Part shown: positions 44,201 through 51,630 of the stretch, one piece after another
Layout: every line of letters starts with the position of its first letter
Position numbering within the stretch: the stretch's first letter is position 1
Source of the DNA: Nostoc paludosum FACHB-159
GTDB lineage: Bacteria; Cyanobacteriota; Cyanobacteriia; Cyanobacteriales; Nostocaceae
NCBI RefSeq assembly: GCF_014698835.1
Contig: NZ_JACJTU010000019.1
Location: forward strand, 1 to 64,000
DNA length: 64,000 nucleotides
Direction: 5' to 3'
Notes under the pieces: generated by a model
Told to the model about the DNA's origin: nothing
What the model saw: the letters and a program-made list of their open reading frames with translations, nothing else
Databases searched by the model: none
Made by a program: the position numbers and the translations under genes

Positions 44201-46190
44201 GCGAGGCAGGTGTGGCCGAGGGAGGCGTGGGAGGGAGGTTAGAACCTGTAGGTCTATATATTCCCGCACCTGTAATCACCCTCAGTCCACCGACTACATC
44301 AAGGATATTAGCTCTGGGTGAAGCGGCTGAAATTTCCCAAAAACCATCACGCCCAGTTACTCCCAAATCTGATAATTGTCTGACGCGAGTGGTACGAGTA
44401 CGATCCTTAGTAGTACTACCTGTCCACTTCACACCAGTAATGGTTTGGGGATCATTCTCTCCTACAAACTCTCCTTTTGTGTCGTTCCATATTAGTTCAG
44501 GCAGGTTGTTACCTAGTACAATGCGATCGCCTAACTCTGTTTCTGTTACCGGAGTGTTGTCTACAATCTCTGGATCTCTTGTAGGTAGTTGGGCTGTATT
44601 TAGTGTGAGTTTTGTGTTAGCGTCTGTTGGATAAATCCAGGCATCCATTGGACGTAGCGTATTACCAGAAGAACTGTTCAATAAAGTTGTTGCATCTGCT
44701 ATGGTGTAATTCACGCCAGCAGATTTTTCAATACCAGAAGTACCATAAGGAACTTCTTTAAATGGTACACGCCGAGTACGTTTACGGAACCAAGTTTCCA
44801 ATTCTTCTTTACGTACTTTATATGCGTCTAAGCTTGGATCGTTTACAATCCGTTTGCTTGTATTAGTTTGGACTTCTGTAGGATCGGCACTACTCGCATT
44901 AGCTAATTGTACATTCACTAATAAGTCTATGCGTTGAGCATAAGCTTGAGTGTTATAGGCAACGTCATTCGAGCCATTTGAGGTAGTTTTATTCTCAGAA
45001 GCTAAAGTTTTACTTGTATCAGGTGTATTGCTTTCTTTAAATAAATCTACACGCGTTCCATTTTTATCAGTTGCACTGATTGGGCTACTAACTCCAATAT
45101 TACCGCCGACAACTATCTTGCCATTTTCTCGTTCGTAATAACAAGAATCTTTGCTACTAACTTGAAATAGGGTTATATCTTTATCAGTTTTAGCAGTAAA
45201 TAAGTTACTGTTGGTAAAGATACGTCCATTAAGACGGAATCTAGGACCAGGTGTAATATCTAAGTCATCTTCATATACAACAGCATTATTAGTAATAGAA
45301 ACTTGGCTGCGATCTTGTTGCATTTCTAAAGCTGAGAAGCCTTTATTACCTCGATATGTTTCATATTTGGTTGTATCGAGACTAGCTTGACTAGTAATGG
45401 GAACTGTTGCTGTATATACGAAAAAGCTTTTTTTCAATTCGCCACTTGGAAGCTTATACCAACCTGAATTACCTACTAAGCTGGCACTTGTCTCACCAGC
45501 TACATCACAAGCTCCACCTGCCTTAGCAGGTAGCATGGGAGGGGTTCTAGCATCTAGTGGGATTCTCTTCCTGGTTTGGCTTGTACCGCTTTGGGGGGGA
45601 GTGCGGAAGTAAATACCGTAGAGAATAAAGCTATCAAATTTACCGTTATTATCTGTATCAGCAGGAAATTTCCAGGCTGTTTGTATGTTTTCTCTATCCT
45701 CTAAAATCATAGTACTGCCTGCTTCAATGGTGTCGTCCCCATCAATGTCATAAGGCACAGTTATGGGAGTTTCATCACCAAATGTATAGGCAGGAAGTTT
45801 ATTGGTTAAGGTATTGTATAGTGTTACGTTTGATGGGACAGAACGTGGCAAAGTAGGGTCGGTAAACAAGGCAGTTATTTTTGCTTTTGCTCTCTCTAAT
45901 GCAGGGGTAGCAGCTTGCATTGTAGCCTCATTAACTCGGACATTACTGGCGTTTTTGGCTCGCTCAAATGACCGAAACAAAATTGCAGTTGTTAACAATA
46001 CGACGACCAAAGTTACCATTGCTACTGTTGGTAACACAAAGCCTGCATTCGCTGGAGTGCGTCTTCTTCTCGTGAGAAAGATAGTCCGTAATAGCCAAAT
46101 AATTCGCTTGTTAATTGCAGATAAAAAATTCTTGCCAATTAGTTTGAAGGTTTTTTGAATTGCCTTGACTAGCTTATTTTTTCCAGACAT
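41205..46190 (-). CDS. hpsA: Hormogonium polysaccharide protein HpsA
   Basis: 1661 aa, very large exported protein. A basic N-terminus (residues 1-48, with RRRRT) precedes one membrane segment, NAG/FVLPTVAMVTLVVVLLTTAI (from G50/F51). This resembles a prepilin cleavage site but lacks the E5 glutamate, as in PilX-like proteins. The rest is a long, Thr/Asn/Asp-rich soluble region, presumably outside the cytoplasm, without known domains; scattered cysteines lie in CDVAGE, CRPNDP, CFKIPVSECG. HpsA heads the hps locus and is its diagnostic member. Its exact role is unknown; as a giant pilin-like subunit it could cap or line the pseudopilus. ATG start. Confidence 0.85.
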   Translation of the reverse strand: MSGKNKLVKAIQKTFKLIGKNFLSAINKRIIWLLRTIFLTRRRRTPANAGFVLPTVAMVTLVVVLLTTAILFRSFERAKNASNVRVNEATMQAATPALERAKAKITALFTDPTLPRSVPSNVTLYNTLTNKLPAYTFGDETPITVPYDIDGDDTIEAGSTMILEDRENIQTAWKFPADTDNNGKFDSFILYGIYFRTPPQSGTSQTRKRIPLDARTPPMLPAKAGGACDVAGETSASLVGNSGWYKLPSGELKKSFFVYTATVPITSQASLDTTKYETYRGNKGFSALEMQQDRSQVSITNNAVVYEDDLDITPGPRFRLNGRIFTNSNLFTAKTDKDITLFQVSSKDSCYYERENGKIVVGGNIGVSSPISATDKNGTRVDLFKESNTPDTSKTLASENKTTSNGSNDVAYNTQAYAQRIDLLVNVQLANASSADPTEVQTNTSKRIVNDPSLDAYKVRKEELETWFRKRTRRVPFKEVPYGTSGIEKSAGVNYTIADATTLLNSSSGNTLRPMDAWIYPTDANTKLTLNTAQLPTRDPEIVDNTPVTETELGDRIVLGNNLPELIWNDTKGEFVGENDPQTITGVKWTGSTTKDRTRTTRVRQLSDLGVTGRDGFWEISAASPRANILDVVGGLRVITGAGIYRPTGSNLPPTPPSATPASPLNDDPTTTDVLENNATATNVVWPDTMPMLVPDSSNPLNGTPTRGHLVMRATAVYHYNFDSYAPAASTADDYQTPMACVSSYYDPTNKDTARNTGTLPDVSGEVVGAKPAGAKSNNGVVYEAPSTTAASITRGQAVDSNGFFAAVANDDDVTNTSVALLDRLKHQANLVFPNGRLVNPLLRQALAKATTSKLTLSEQSAIDSTICAIKIADGSLTRSTTYIPDGAIKETAFLDARQIKAIDKGPALTGKYNLEVEQRQPLEIRATVIDLGLLRAQTNTNPDATKNWANEYLFPNSGIIYASRDDAQKDRSDTSSESVSASDYKLDPERRPNAIMLINGSDLSRMNDYRAEEKGLILATELPVYVKGNFNLHSKQEFKTPDLLVTPTDDASNAAYDSKFYSRAAANRDPNFACRPNDPRLPNCGTGETWRPASVIADAVTLLSGNFREGFRNEGDYDLRNNQGSDPNVVLKRLKAGFWNNNFVTSSKFFTDSGGDAYYKGTPTDTDSRDYNSSYFNNFVTPIQRRGTLPEYVMEMCFKIPVSECGVTDWYIGLDNDDDQTNDTDATNGLTLAYIQKKSSDTDVLNAPRSRLLAGTTAQAARAGFEKFARRVAYKRNSSGQLVDTSNAPINFGSATPIVLGIKTDSSSGTPVKVVGHFRNGDIPEVANNALWFTATKDTNYGAPPGFGLDNMKYNYTNGASETYRLFFRYPRIPLASPNAYSEKDFPGDTTPFTTTPFTRNEYFQPLLEPVLQLQVTTEVPKHNESYASLASTSSVVKNTRWLPKASETTFNLAVAAGDTPVRVGPSTYEINGGLHNFVRFLENWNGVNANISGSFIQFKRSIYATAPFQVLVRPGSGTVAATPSDISQASSVNSANINSIFMRALNVDRPGYTSDVTYVGTAPAGEAPYYMAPNRNWGFDVALLAQNPDLFAQRFVVPAADPPNEYYREVGRDDLWVQSLLCAVQTQTADGFETPDTTYFGSGLKFALPASERPGDCKL

Positions 46191-46892
46191 AGCTGCTTTC
46201 CTGTCAAGTGGTTTCTACCAGATTTTTGATTGTTACCGAATTTTTAACTAGACCTGAAAAATAATTTTTCAGACAAAGTATGAGACTGGATTTATGTAAC
46301 GAGTGGCTCTTTTTTAGAAACTTCAAAATCAAGGGCTACACAAAAAAGACAATTTATTAAAGTTATATCATTCATGAATTGTTCATTTGATCCGGTAAAT
46401 ACTGATTTTTTGAGAATTATTTCAATTGATTCTGAGGAAGAATAAGTGCAGAATTTGACGGTAAATTTGCGGAAATGTATTTTATTGGCAGGCAAATTTA
46501 TAAAGATGATGTTAGGAAAACAAGCTTATAATACCCACTTATAAAGGAAAGATATCAGTTCGATATAAAGTAATGTAAATTCAACGGCTGATATAATGTC
46601 CGTCTAATTAGCTGAAAAAGACTTTTCCCTCGTTTTACTAGGCAAAACCGTTCCTCCCCGACTCGGAGAGAAACTTGAACTTTAGTTCAACGCAGGGAGA
46701 GGTTTGTGGAATTCACGTTAAAATAATCAGAGTTAGCCCCAGATTTCTGGCTTACTTACAGAAGTACAGAAGTTGTGAATCTTGTGATTTAGGATTACTA
46801 ATTACCAATAGCCAGTAGGGTAGCACAGCTATTTGTGCTACCCTACGAAAGGCTTATAAGTTAAACTCAGAACGACTATCGGGTATGGGATT
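46191..46892. other. Intergenic region upstream of hpsA
   Basis: About 700 bases between the metH stop and the hpsA start. It must contain the hpsA promoter; I looked for the GGGAATACT-type J-box reported for SigJ-dependent hormogonium genes and did not find an exact copy. A 32-bp palindrome (46815-46846) lies near the metH end. No gene seen. Confidence 0.5.
46815..46846. repeat. 32-bp near-palindrome with GTAG/CTAC ends
   Basis: The 13-base arm GTAGGGTAGCACA and its exact complement TGTGCTACCCTAC are separated by 6 bases. It lies 47 bases beyond the metH stop codon on the transcribed side. It has the same length and ends as 31708-31739, with paired changes in the stem. Confidence 0.85.
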
Positions 46893-49800
46893 CTACGCGC
46901 TAAAGTATTTCGCTACTGGGTGGTAGGTAATAATCGCTGTTGTAGACTGTTCTGGATAAAGCTGTTCGCTTTCATCCATATATAAGTTAATTCTGTCAGT
47001 CTGCAATAACTCCAGTTGCTTGTACTGATCTTGAATATTTGGGCAAGCGGGATAGCCAAAACTATACCGCGAACCACGATAGCGTTGTGCCAACATATCC
47101 CGAATATTATCTGGTTCTTCGGCAGCAAAGCCCAACTCACGGCGGATTCTGGCGTGTGTCCACTCTGCCAATGCCTCCGCCACCTGTACTGCCATTCCGT
47201 GAAAATACAGGTAATCTGTGTATTGATTATCTGCGAACAACTGTTGGGCAAATTCTGTTGCAATTTCACCCACAGTCACTGCCTGCATGGGGAAGACATC
47301 AATGATTCCCGACTCTTTTGGTGCAAAGAAATCTGCTATGCACAGCCGCCTTAATGACTTTTGTCTGGGAAATTCAAAAGTTGTAACCTGCTGTGATTGG
47401 TTCCATACATGTAGAGAATTTCCCTCGGCTTGACAAGGAAAATAACCATAAATCACTTGCGGGTGCAACAGATTTTCCTCAATAATCCGCTGTTTCCAAG
47501 TTTCTAAAACTGGGTAGACCTTCTCAGTTAAGAAAGCTTGATATTCTTCCTTCGATTGGTCTTTTGGTTTGCGGAATTGCCATTGTCCAGCTATCAATGC
47601 TTGCAAATCTAAATGCCAGAATATTTCTTCCACAGGAATATCACTAGGCTGCAATAATTTTGTTCCCCAAAAAGGCGGTGTGGGACGTTCAATATCTGTG
47701 GCTACTGCCTCAGAACGTCGAGTATCTATCTGTTTTGGTTCTGTAGATGGTGTTTTCTGAGTAGTTGTGGCTGGTGATTCTTTATGACCATTTGTCGAAA
47801 CTTCATCTGTTTCAACTTCGTTCAAAAATCCCTGCAAATCATCCCAGTTACCAGTGGTCTTCGCTGGCATTAATTTATCCATGAAGTGTAGGTCAGAAAA
47901 GGCATCTTTGCCATAAACTACTTTACCTTTGTAGGTGTTTTGGCAATCTTCATGTACAAATTTAGGAGTCAGCGCTGCACCACCTAATATTACAGGGACG
48001 GTAATTCCCTTTTCGTTAAATACCTCCAAATTTTCTTTCATGAAGGCGGTGGATTTTACTAGTAAACCACTCATGGCAATACAATCGGCTTTGTGCTGTT
48101 CGTAAGCCTGAATAATGTTTTCCACCGGCTGTTTAATTCCCAGGTTAATCACTTTGTAGCCGTTGTTGGATAAGATGATGTCTACTAAGTTTTTACCAAT
48201 GTCGTGGACATCGCCTTTGACTGTGGCAATGATAAAGGTTCCCTTGGAATTGTTGCCTGATTCGGATTTTTCCATGAATGGTTCTAGAAACGCAACCGCC
48301 GATTTCATGGTTTCCGCAGACTGTAACACGAAGGGTAGTTGCATTTGTCCAGAACCGAATAATTCCCCGACAACTTTCATGCCATCCAGCAGGAAGGTGT
48401 TGATAATTTCTAAGGGAGGATATTGTTCTAAGGCTTTTTTGAGATGTTCTTCTAAGCCGATGCGTTCGCCGTCGATGATATGGCGTTTGAGGCGTTCTTC
48501 GATGGGGAGACTTTCATCTAAGGAGCGATCGCGTTTTGTCGTTACCCCAGCAAATACTGTGGTAAGCTCTCCCAAGGGATCGTAAACGCAAACATCACCT
48601 TCAAATCTCCGCTGGTCATAAATTAACTGACGACAGATTTCTTGATGCCGTTCTTCAATCTTGGATAGCGGTAAAATTTTATTCGCACTGACAATTGCTG
48701 CATCCATTCCCACTTGCGTCGCTTCGTGCAAAAACACTGAGTTCAGCACTATCCGGGCTGCGGGATTTAAACCGAAGGATATATTAGAGACACCCAAAAC
48801 TACATGACATCCAGGCAATTCTTGGCGAATGCGCCCAATCGCTTCTATGGTGGCTTTGCCGTTTTCTCGGTCTTCTTCAATCCCAGTGGAAATCGGTAGA
48901 GCTAGAGTATCAAAGAATATTTCTGTGGCAGGTATGCCGTATTCTACAGCTTGACGGTAAGCGCGTTGGGCAATTTGAAACTTTTTCTCGGCTGTCCGCG
49001 CCATGCCTTCTTCGTCGATGGTACCAATGACGACGCCAGCACCGTACTTTTTCGCTAGTTCTAGCACTTTCAAAAAGCGCGGTTCGCCGTCTTCGTAATT
49101 GGTGGAGTTCAGCAAGCATTTACCGCCGGCTATCTTTAAACCCGCCTCCATTTTTTCCCATTCGGTGGAGTCAAGCATTAAAGGCAATGTCACATTATTT
49201 ACAATGCGCGAAACTAGTTCGTGCATATCCCGCACGCCGTCGCGTCCGACATAATCGACGTTGACATCAAGGATGTGTGCGCCTTCTTTGACTTGCGCCC
49301 TGGCCATTGAGACGAGTCCATCCCAATCTTCGGCATTGAGCAAATCGCGGCACTTCTTGGAACCACTGGCGTTGAGACGTTCGCCAATAATCAAGAAAGA
49401 ATTATCTTGGTCGTAGGGCTGAGTGGTGTAAATTGATGCTGCCGCTGGTTCTAAACTTGGTTGTCTAACTTTTGGCTTGAGTTCTTTGGCGATTTCTGCC
49501 AATTGTTGAATGTGTTCTGGACGCGTCCCACAGCAACCCCCGATCACTTGGACACCCAAATCTTCAACAAAGTGCATCAGCGCCATGCGTAATTCCAACG
49601 GTGTTAAGCGGTAGTGTGCTTGACCGCCGACGTTCTCAGGTAAACCTGCGTTGGGAATACAGGAGACGATGAAAGGTGAATGTTCTGCCAGATACTTGAT
49701 ATGTGGTTTCATCAAGTCTGGGCCTGTGGCGCAGTTTAAACCGAGAATGTCAATTGGGTATGGTTCTAAAATTGTCAGCACTGCGCTGATTTCTGAACCT

Positions 49801-50414
49801 ACCAACATTGTGCCCATGCTTTCCATTGTCACAGACACCATCAACGGACGGCGATCGCCCTTTTTCGCAAATACTTCTTCAATACCATTCAGCGCCGCTT
49901 TGATTTGCAGCACATCTTGGCAAGTTTCCACAATAAATAAATCTACGCCACCATCCCACAGCGCTTCGGCTTGTTCGGCGAAAGACGCTTTCATGGTGTC
50001 AAAGTCAATGTGTCCCAAGGTGGGTAGTTTGGTTGTCGGGCCGATGGAACCAGCGACAAACCGGGGTTTTTCCGGAGTGGAAAATTCTGCGGCGACACGC
50101 TTGGCGAGTTCTGCGGCTGTTTTGCTGAGGTAGTAGGCTTTGTCTGCTAAGTCATATTCTGCTAAGACAATGGACGTACTGCCAAAGGTATCCGTTTCGA
50201 TGACATCAGCACCAGCAGCGAGAAAGTCGCGGTGAACTTTGGCGACGGCTTCGGGTTTGGTGTGGACTAAGTATTCGTTACAACCTTCATATTGGGCGCC
50301 GCCAAAGTCTTCTGCTGTCAGGTTTTGGGTTTGCAGGTTAGTTCCCATTGCACCGTCAAATACGAGGACTGGGCTATCTGGACTACGCAGGCGTTCAAGG
50401 AAGGGATGAGTCAT
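46893..50414 (-). CDS. metH: Cobalamin-dependent methionine synthase
   Basis: 1173 aa. Domains in order: homocysteine/zinc barrel (1-330, zinc cysteines in LNCATGPD and GGCCGTRPEH); methyltetrahydrofolate-binding barrel (about 340-625, FLIIGERLNASGSKK, ILDVNVDYVGRDG); B12-binding module (about 640-850) with axial H737 in DVHDIGKN; a disordered Thr/Glu/Lys-rich linker (about 855-905); and the SAM-binding reactivation domain (about 930-1165, RIRRELGF, RGSRYSFGYPACP). It methylates homocysteine to methionine and reactivates itself with SAM and an electron donor. ATG start. No cobalamin riboswitch was recognised in the 256 bases upstream. Confidence 0.95.
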   Translation of the reverse strand: MTHPFLERLRSPDSPVLVFDGAMGTNLQTQNLTAEDFGGAQYEGCNEYLVHTKPEAVAKVHRDFLAAGADVIETDTFGSTSIVLAEYDLADKAYYLSKTAAELAKRVAAEFSTPEKPRFVAGSIGPTTKLPTLGHIDFDTMKASFAEQAEALWDGGVDLFIVETCQDVLQIKAALNGIEEVFAKKGDRRPLMVSVTMESMGTMLVGSEISAVLTILEPYPIDILGLNCATGPDLMKPHIKYLAEHSPFIVSCIPNAGLPENVGGQAHYRLTPLELRMALMHFVEDLGVQVIGGCCGTRPEHIQQLAEIAKELKPKVRQPSLEPAAASIYTTQPYDQDNSFLIIGERLNASGSKKCRDLLNAEDWDGLVSMARAQVKEGAHILDVNVDYVGRDGVRDMHELVSRIVNNVTLPLMLDSTEWEKMEAGLKIAGGKCLLNSTNYEDGEPRFLKVLELAKKYGAGVVIGTIDEEGMARTAEKKFQIAQRAYRQAVEYGIPATEIFFDTLALPISTGIEEDRENGKATIEAIGRIRQELPGCHVVLGVSNISFGLNPAARIVLNSVFLHEATQVGMDAAIVSANKILPLSKIEERHQEICRQLIYDQRRFEGDVCVYDPLGELTTVFAGVTTKRDRSLDESLPIEERLKRHIIDGERIGLEEHLKKALEQYPPLEIINTFLLDGMKVVGELFGSGQMQLPFVLQSAETMKSAVAFLEPFMEKSESGNNSKGTFIIATVKGDVHDIGKNLVDIILSNNGYKVINLGIKQPVENIIQAYEQHKADCIAMSGLLVKSTAFMKENLEVFNEKGITVPVILGGAALTPKFVHEDCQNTYKGKVVYGKDAFSDLHFMDKLMPAKTTGNWDDLQGFLNEVETDEVSTNGHKESPATTTQKTPSTEPKQIDTRRSEAVATDIERPTPPFWGTKLLQPSDIPVEEIFWHLDLQALIAGQWQFRKPKDQSKEEYQAFLTEKVYPVLETWKQRIIEENLLHPQVIYGYFPCQAEGNSLHVWNQSQQVTTFEFPRQKSLRRLCIADFFAPKESGIIDVFPMQAVTVGEIATEFAQQLFADNQYTDYLYFHGMAVQVAEALAEWTHARIRRELGFAAEEPDNIRDMLAQRYRGSRYSFGYPACPNIQDQYKQLELLQTDRINLYMDESEQLYPEQSTTAIITYHPVAKYFSA

Positions 50415-50517
50415 ATTTTCCTAGAAGAAATGAGGAAATCAAGTGAGTCTTGTGATACTCGACTTACTTTATTATTTTCCAAAATTTTGGGAGTTTCGGC
50501 AGTATTTATTCTCAAGT

Positions 50518-50755
50518 CATACCATTTTGGATTTTGGATACTGAATCACAGGGAACTAGAGACTCAATCCTAATACCTGCACTGGCAATCTCATTACCCG
50601 TTATTAATATCGTTTCTTTGTGAAGCTGCGCCAAATCTTAACTTTTTTTCAACGCAAAGGTACGCGGAGGTTAGCGCGAAGGTACGCAGAGGTTTTCTAA
50701 AGATAATTCGCTGTGTCCTAAAATAATTAAGCGCATTTTCATAGAGAATTGGTAT
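50518..50755. mobile_element. Possible MITE / repeat insertion overlapping the mazF 3' end
   Basis: GAATTGGTAT at 50746-50755 is identical to the right end of the element at 354-501, and the three bases inside it also match that element's other end (ATACCAATTCTCT on the minus strand). A weaker partner end, ATACCATTTT, lies at 50518-50527 (8 of 10 matches). The interior has AACGCAAAGGTACGCGGAGG and GCGAAGGTACGCAGAGG units, a common cyanobacterial intergenic repeat. The right boundary is solid; the left is tentative. Confidence 0.4.
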
Positions 50756-50940
50756 AAGTATTGCGTCACGGTTAAAGGGCGATTAGTGTTGGAAGTACAA
50801 GGCACAACCATTAAATCATCAAGAATTTGGTTCAATTGATTTGCCGAAATTACAACAGCAGGGCGAACTTTAAACTGTGTGAATCGAGTCGAAGGCATGG
50901 GGACTCGACATAGTACGACATCACCGCGCTGTAAATTCAT
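50671..50940 (-). CDS. MazF/PemK-type toxin, C-terminus replaced
   Basis: 89 aa from the ATG at 50940 (the open frame continues to 50967). Residues 1-61 are a normal MazF/PemK start: NLQRGDVVLCRVP, then FKVRPAVVIS, then DLMVVPCTSNTN. The rest (from about residue 62) is encoded by repeat DNA starting at 50755 and shows no resemblance to the family, whose proteins are normally 110-117 aa. MazF toxins are sequence-specific endoribonucleases; this copy lacks the C-terminal strand and helix and is probably inactive. It overlaps the antitoxin gene by 20 bases, as in intact operons. Confidence 0.65.
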   Translation of the reverse strand: MNLQRGDVVLCRVPMPSTRFTQFKVRPAVVISANQLNQILDDLMVVPCTSNTNRPLTVTQYLYQFSMKMRLIILGHSELSLENLCVPSR

Positions 50941-51124
50941 CAGCAAATACTTCGTCGTAAATGTCATTTTCAGGACTTACCCAGTCCTGATAAACCTGAG
51001 ATTCAACAGTAGAATGAATAGATTTTTTTCGATTCTTGAGCGAAAGAGCTAAATCCAGCAGTGTTGATAATTGGTCATCATTTAGTTGTTCAATCGCATT
51101 TAGAAGTTCTTGACGAATACTCAT
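50921..51124 (-). CDS. Antitoxin of a MazEF/PemIK-like pair
   Basis: 67 aa, acidic. The N-terminal half is helical (RQELLNAIEQLNDDQLSTLLDLALSL), a pattern common in short cyanobacterial proteins found before MazF/PemK genes. The C-terminal half is extended (VYQDWVSPENDIYDEVFADEF) and would wrap around the toxin. It overlaps the toxin gene by 20 bases. DNA binding through an AbrB or Arc fold is not obvious. ATG start. Confidence 0.6.
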   Translation of the reverse strand: MSIRQELLNAIEQLNDDQLSTLLDLALSLKNRKKSIHSTVESQVYQDWVSPENDIYDEVFADEFTAR

Positions 51125-51250
51125 GGAATCACTAGCTGCTAACTATTTTAATGGTATGCCATGAGACGATCGCCTGTAGCGTTGGTAGTGCATCGCAATT
51201 ATAAAGCGATCATAGTCATAGTGGCGTGTTAGCGCGAAAGCATAATGCAC

Positions 51251-51586
51251 CTTTGATACTCGTGAACGAGTCTTTGATATTCGGCGACGAACCTCTGATA
51301 TTCGTGAATGAATCTTTGATATTCGGCGACGAACCTCTGATATTCGTGAATGAATCTTTGATATTTAGCGACGAATCTTTGATATTCGTGGATGAATCTT
51401 TGATATTCGTGGATGAATCTTTGATATTCGGCGACGAACCTTTGATATTCGTGAATGAATCTTTGATATTTAGCGACGAACCTCTGATATTCGTGAATAA
51501 ATCTTTGATATTTAGCGACGAACCTCTGATATTCGTGAATGAATCTTTGATATTTGGCGACGAATCTTTGATATTCGTGGACGGGT
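51251..51586. repeat. 21-bp tandem array, 16 copies in alternating subtypes
   Basis: Sixteen head-to-tail 21-bp units start CTTTGATATTCG or CTCTGATATTCG. Two subtypes largely alternate: one ending GTGAATGAAT, the other ending GGCGACGAAC or AGCGACGAA. There are no unique spacers. Because 21 is divisible by 3, long frames stay open on both strands, but neither has a ribosome site or known domain. It lies between the antitoxin gene and the clpB 3' end. Confidence 0.9.
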
Positions 51587-51613
51587 AGAGACGTTGCATT
51601 GCAACGTCTCTAC
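51585..51613. repeat. 29-bp palindrome with GTAG/CTAC ends
   Basis: The 14-base arms GTAGAGACGTTGCA and TGCAACGTCTCTAC are separated by a single T. It abuts the tandem array and lies 18 bases beyond the clpB stop on the transcribed side, so it can form a strong 3' hairpin (no T-run follows). I know the sequence as a frequent cyanobacterial repeat. Confidence 0.88.
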
Positions 51614-51630
51614 ATTTTTGTATGTGTGGT

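Noticed and set aside
44086..44634. 182-aa plus-strand frame inside hpsA
   Set aside because: Antisense shadow of a long, well-supported gene.
46191..46892. SigJ-type J-box upstream of hpsA
   Set aside because: No exact GGGAATACT-type sequence found by eye in either orientation.
50415..50670. Cobalamin or SAM riboswitch before metH
   Set aside because: No B12-box-like or SAM-box-like sequence was recognised in the 256 bases upstream.
51251..51586. CRISPR array
   Set aside because: Units are contiguous 21-mers with no unique spacers, and no cas genes are nearby.
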